NCBI RefSeq assembly: GCF_001665605.1
Contig: NZ_LZSV01000035.1
Coordinates: 124,001-188,000 of the forward strand
Length of the DNA: 64,000 nucleotides
From: Mycobacterium sp. 852014-50255_SCH5639931
GTDB lineage: Bacteria > Actinomycetota > Actinomycetes > Mycobacteriales > Mycobacteriaceae
Direction: 5' to 3'
Below the pieces are notes generated by a model, which saw only the letters and a program-made list of their open reading frames with translations, made no database searches and was not told where the DNA came from. The translations under genes and the position numbers were made by a program. Of the stretch, positions 60,733 through 64,000 are shown one piece after another (positions within the stretch are counted from its first letter, which is position 1; the number at the start of each line of letters is the position of its first letter).

Positions 60733-62077
60733 CGCTTTCCAGGCGTGCGGATTCGTCGAGTGCGGCGAGCAGGTCGCCGGTCAGCCGGGCGATCTTCTGC
60801 TCTACCGGCTCGCCGTCGCCTTGGGGGGCGGGCGCCCCGACATAGCGTCCCGGCGTAAGCGGGTAGCCTGCCGCGGCGATGTCGTCGAGCGACGCGGAGC
60901 CGCAGAACCCCGGAACATCTTGGTAGGTAAGGCCTTTCGCGGCAGCCGATTCCGATCCGCGCCACGCGTGATAGGTGTCGCCGATGCGGACGACCTCCTG
61001 GTGCGTCAGCGCCCGCTCGGTGCGGTCCACCAGGTAGCCGAGCCCGCGGGCGTCGATGAACAGCACCTGCCCGGACCGCTTGCCCTTGTCGGTGTCGAAG
61101 AACCACAGGCACACCGGAATCGACGTGCTGCGGAACAGCTGCCCGGGCAGAGCGACCATGCACGACACCAGGTCGGCGTCGACGATCCGCGCGCGAATCT
61201 CCCCTTCCCCGGCCACGTTCGACGACATCGAACCGTTGGCCATGACGACGCCGGCCTTCCCACCCGGGGCCAGTTTGGACAGGACGTGCTGAATCCACGC
61301 GTAGTTGGCGTTGCCGGCTGGCGGGACACCGAAGCGCCACCGCGGGTCACGCTCGTCGCGGGCCCAATCCTTGATGTTGAAGGGCGGATTGGCCATCACG
61401 TAATCCATCTGCACGCCGGCGTGCTGGTCGTCGCGGAACGTGTCACCCCACCGCGCACCCAGCCCGGAGTTGTCGATGCCGTGCACGGCGAGGTTCATCT
61501 TCGCCATCCGCCAGGTCTGCTCGACGCTTTCCTGTCCGCAGATCGTGATTCCGGCGGGGTCACCGTCGTGTTCGGCGATGAATCGGTCGGTCTGCACGAA
61601 CATCCCGCCCGAGCCGCAGCACGGGTCATACACCCGCCCGCTCGAGGGTTCCAGAACCTCGACGATCACGCGGACCACGCTGGGTGGGGTGAAGAATTCG
61701 CCGCCGCGGCGCCCTTCCGCGCGCGCGAAATTGCCCAGAAAGTACTCGTACACCTCGCCCAGCACGTCCCGGGCGTGGCCACGCTCACCGAACCGTGCGG
61801 TGTCCAGCAGGCCCAGCAGTTCACCGAGGCGGCGCGGGTCGAGGTGGTTTTCGTACAGCCGCGGCAGCGCCGCGGCCTCCATCGCCTCGTCGACGAGCCG
61901 GCCGATGTCGGGCGATTCCGCGTTGTGCACCAACAACTTCCACTGCGCATCGAAGGCATGCTTGAGGAACACCAGCCCGAGGACGACGTCCTTGTACTGG
62001 CCGGCGGATAGGGAGCCGCGCAGTTTGTTGGCCGCCTTCCACAGCGTGTCTTTGAGCTCTTTGTCCGTTGCCCGCAT
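60686..62077 (-). CDS. hsdM: Type I DNA adenine methylase subunit HsdM, shortened N-terminal domain
   Basis: N6-adenine methyltransferase: SAM motif DPCCGSGGMF (residues 151-160) and catalytic NPPF (230-233) are intact. At 463 residues it is shorter than the roughly 540 I recall for M. tuberculosis. ELKDTLWKAANKLRGSLSAGQYKDVVLGLVFLK is followed at once by HAFDAQWKLL, where homologues have about 50 residues (YVSDAFDERR onward) before the matching WK segment. This suggests an in-frame internal deletion near 61945-61957. ATG 62077 makes TGATG with the preceding gene, so the two are coupled. Confidence 0.92.
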   Translation of the reverse strand: MRATDKELKDTLWKAANKLRGSLSAGQYKDVVLGLVFLKHAFDAQWKLLVHNAESPDIGRLVDEAMEAAALPRLYENHLDPRRLGELLGLLDTARFGERGHARDVLGEVYEYFLGNFARAEGRRGGEFFTPPSVVRVIVEVLEPSSGRVYDPCCGSGGMFVQTDRFIAEHDGDPAGITICGQESVEQTWRMAKMNLAVHGIDNSGLGARWGDTFRDDQHAGVQMDYVMANPPFNIKDWARDERDPRWRFGVPPAGNANYAWIQHVLSKLAPGGKAGVVMANGSMSSNVAGEGEIRARIVDADLVSCMVALPGQLFRSTSIPVCLWFFDTDKGKRSGQVLFIDARGLGYLVDRTERALTHQEVVRIGDTYHAWRGSESAAAKGLTYQDVPGFCGSASLDDIAAAGYPLTPGRYVGAPAPQGDGEPVEQKIARLTGDLLAALDESARLESVVRQQLERLGDHHTG

Positions 62078-63294
62078 CAGCCGGCCACCCGCAGATCGGC
62101 GGCCAGGTCGCCCCGGGTGGCGACGCTGAACCCGCCAAGTTCCAGCCACGACGCCATCGACTGCAATTCGCCGGCCAGCGCCTCGACGACGCGCGGTCGC
62201 GGCACGTCGGGTTCACCGAACGCGCCCACGACGCGCAGCGTGTCGGCGGCCCGATCGGCCTTGAGGTCGACCCGCGCCACCAGCTGCCCGTCCATCAGCA
62301 GCGGCCACACGTAGTAGCCGTACTGGCGCTTGTGGGCCGGGGTGTAGATCTCGATGCGGTAGTGAAATCCGAACAGCCGCTCAACCCGGGGCCGAAAGAA
62401 GATCAGCGGGTCGAACGGACACAACAGCGCGGTGCCCCGGTCGGCGCGCGGCACCGCGCGCCCGGTGCGCAGATAGGCCGGCGCGGGCCAGCCTTCGACG
62501 TCGACCCGCTCGATCTCACCCGCGGCCACCAGGTCGGCGACCGCCGGCTTGACTTGCTGGGCCGACAGCCGGAAGTAGTCGCGGATGTCGGCCTCGGTGC
62601 CCACGCCGAGCGCGGTGGCCGCCCGCAGCGTGAGTTCCCGGACGGCCTCTTCGTCGTCGACGTCGCGCGCCAGCACACTCGCCGGCAGCACCCGTTCCAC
62701 CAGGTCGTAGTGCCGTGCGAAGCCCACGCGGGTGGCCGTCGTGAGCACGCCGGCCGCGAAAAGCGCCTCGGCGACCCACTTGGTGTCGCTGCGGCTGCCC
62801 CACCAGCTTCCTCTGGGCCCGCGCGGTTCGGCCTCGAGATGGGCCTCGATCTGTCCGGCGGTGCTCGGCCCGAGCTCGGCGACGGCGGCGACGATCTTGT
62901 CGGCGAGCTGGGGATTGGCCTTGACGATGTGAACGCCCCAGCGGCCGTGCCGGTACTGGCGCATCCGCCAGCGCAGCAGCGGCCAGTCGTCGACGGCCAT
63001 CAGCGCGGCCTCGTGCGCCCAGTACTCGGCCAGCAGCCGCGACGCGCGCGGGCCCCAGGCGGCGCGGTCCAACACGTCGCGGTCGTAGGGGCCGAGCCGG
63101 CTGAACACCGGCGCGTAGTGGGCACGCACCGCGACCGAAACCGAATCCAGTTGCAGCACTTGGATTCTCGATATCAGCCGCTTCAGGTGGGCGCGGGTGA
63201 TCGGACCGGCGGGCCGTGGCTCGCTAAAGCCTTGGGCCGCAACGGCGATCCGTCGGGCTTGCGCGGCCGACAGCCTGGGGGTCCGGATCGACAC
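62077..63294 (-). CDS. HTH_42 winged-helix DNA glycosylase, YcaQ/AlkX-type
   Basis: A 405-residue protein of the HTH_42 family, whose members AlkZ and YcaQ (AlkX) unhook DNA crosslinks. The family catalytic dyad is visible as Gln48-Leu49-Asp50 in RIQVLQLDSVSVAVRAHY, the Q-x-D form of YcaQ rather than the Q-x-Q of AlkZ. Other landmarks are LAEYWAHEAALMAVDDWPLLRWRM, LCPFDPLIFFRPRVERLFGF, and YYVWPLLMDGQLVARVDLKADR. Its TGA overlaps the hsdM ATG, placing a repair glycosylase at the head of the methylase operon. Confidence 0.88.
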   Translation of the reverse strand: MSIRTPRLSAAQARRIAVAAQGFSEPRPAGPITRAHLKRLISRIQVLQLDSVSVAVRAHYAPVFSRLGPYDRDVLDRAAWGPRASRLLAEYWAHEAALMAVDDWPLLRWRMRQYRHGRWGVHIVKANPQLADKIVAAVAELGPSTAGQIEAHLEAEPRGPRGSWWGSRSDTKWVAEALFAAGVLTTATRVGFARHYDLVERVLPASVLARDVDDEEAVRELTLRAATALGVGTEADIRDYFRLSAQQVKPAVADLVAAGEIERVDVEGWPAPAYLRTGRAVPRADRGTALLCPFDPLIFFRPRVERLFGFHYRIEIYTPAHKRQYGYYVWPLLMDGQLVARVDLKADRAADTLRVVGAFGEPDVPRPRVVEALAGELQSMASWLELGGFSVATRGDLAADLRVAG

Positions 63295-63342
63295 GGCGCC
63301 GAGAATACCGCTCGGGTGCGACAGCGCCCCGCGGCGACGCGG

Positions 63343-64000
63343 CTAGCCCGTGCTGACTTTCCCGTCCAGCGGCACCACGACGCTCGGCTCCGGCGCGTTC
63401 TTCTGCTCCTGGTAGGCCGACTCGAGAGCGGCCGGGACCGCTTCGAGGTCGCGGTACACGCCCATCAGCTGCTCGAGGACGTTGATCCGTTGCTTGATCG
63501 CCTCGTCCGCCGCACGCCGGGCCTGCTCGCGATAGTGATCGGCCTCGCGCTGGGCGTCGCGCCACGCCTTGTCGATCGCCGCTTCGGTCTCGGCGCGCAT
63601 CCCGGCCAATTCGGCTTCGAGCTGCTTCTTGGCTTCCTCGTAATCGGTTTCCATGGCTTTTCGCTGCTCGGCCATCGCCGCCAACTCCTCTTCGTGCTTT
63701 CGCTGCGCGGCCTCGACCTCGGCCTCGGTCGCTGCGATCAGCGCGTCCGCCTCGCTCCGCGCCTCGGCCTGCATCTCGGAAACCTCCTCGACCGCGCGTT
63801 GCAGCATCTTCGCCATCCGGCGCTGCACCGCGTGGGGTGAGGGTGAGGTGTCGGTGAGGACGGCGACCTCCTTGCGCAGTGCGGCCGTTTGGTCGCCGGC
63901 TTCCTTCAGCCGGGACCTCAGACTCTCGACATCGTCGAGCAGCAACTGCTGTTTGGTGGTCAACATCTCGATGTGGGCATCGACCGCGGCCGGGTCGTAG
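63343..64000 (-). CDS. DivIVA-like coiled-coil protein, 5' end outside window
   Basis: A minus-strand frame still open at the right edge: before MLTTKQQ (63966) the codons read YDPAAVDAHIE, which suits the continuation of a DivIVA-like N-terminus. At least 219 residues are almost entirely charged coiled coil (TEAEVEAAQRKHEEELAAMAEQRKAMETDYEEAKK), ending in QEQKNAPEPSVVVPLDGKVSTG. It probably scaffolds cell growth or division; paralogues such as Wag31 and SepIVA act at poles and septum. Which one this is cannot be told. The stop lies 48 bases from the glycosylase start. Confidence 0.8.
   Translation of the reverse strand, partial: YDPAAVDAHIEMLTTKQQLLLDDVESLRSRLKEAGDQTAALRKEVAVLTDTSPSPHAVQRRMAKMLQRAVEEVSEMQAEARSEADALIAATEAEVEAAQRKHEEELAAMAEQRKAMETDYEEAKKQLEAELAGMRAETEAAIDKAWRDAQREADHYREQARRAADEAIKQRINVLEQLMGVYRDLEAVPAALESAYQEQKNAPEPSVVVPLDGKVSTG

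Noticed and set aside
59644..62077. A complete type I restriction system
   Set aside because: hsdM and hsdS are present but no hsdR-like helicase/nuclease frame exists in the window, so restriction activity cannot be claimed.

Overview
This is a GC-rich mycobacterial chromosome segment. Gene order follows the M. tuberculosis interval from dxs1 (Rv2682c) to hsdM (Rv2756c) almost gene for gene, and SigB, IdeR, the SigA core and RecA are close to their M. tuberculosis counterparts. recA has no intein, PspN and the PE_PGRS gene are missing, and there are extra genes (a cation antiporter, a secreted serine protease, an FhuF-like protein, a DUF732 protein). A slow-growing nontuberculous species, for example of the M. 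avium complex, fits best. Rv numbers and M. tuberculosis comparisons are from memory; no database was searched. I saw no tRNA, rRNA, CRISPR array, insertion sequence or prophage.

Layout. 1-9.8 kb: dxs (cut by the left edge), a cation/proton antiporter, an RNA methyltransferase coupled to a KimA-like K+ transporter, and the divergent Trk regulators ceoB-ceoC. 9.8-20.2 kb: housekeeping genes (dut, cei, suhB, ppgK) and the sigma factors sigA and sigB. 20.2-29 kb: iron regulator ideR, transhydrogenase sthA, a lipoprotein protease, two alpha/beta-hydrolase or PAC2 genes, nitrobindin, nrdR and the SOS gene chiZ. 29-45 kb: lexA, an LGFP-repeat membrane protein, fadE20, hflX, dapF, miaA, a DMT transporter next to a possible remnant of a paralogue, a DUF349 protein, miaB, recX and recA. 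44.9-45.7 kb: a cobalamin riboswitch in front of an FhuF-like [2Fe-2S] gene. 46-54 kb: a glycosyltransferase, ephG, the clgR-pspA-pspM envelope-stress operon, pgsA3, argA and ftsK. 54-64 kb: a monooxygenase/SDR pair, a methyltransferase, rnj, dapA, thyX, an orphan type I methylase (hsdM, hsdS) coupled to a YcaQ/AlkX-type DNA glycosylase, and a DivIVA-like coiled-coil gene cut by the right edge.

How it works together. DNA-damage control is concentrated here: LexA, RecA, RecX and ChiZ, with LexA boxes and two matching PafBC-type promoters. Envelope and redox stress is covered by SigB, ClgR and Psp, with ECF-type promoters at sigB and clgR. Many genes have a TANNNT -10 element 6-8 bases before the start codon, so they are probably transcribed as leaderless mRNAs. 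The most unusual element is the B12 riboswitch/FhuF-like pair beside recA. Next come the glycosylase-hsdM-hsdS operon and a 50-bp hairpin repeat found twice between convergent genes.
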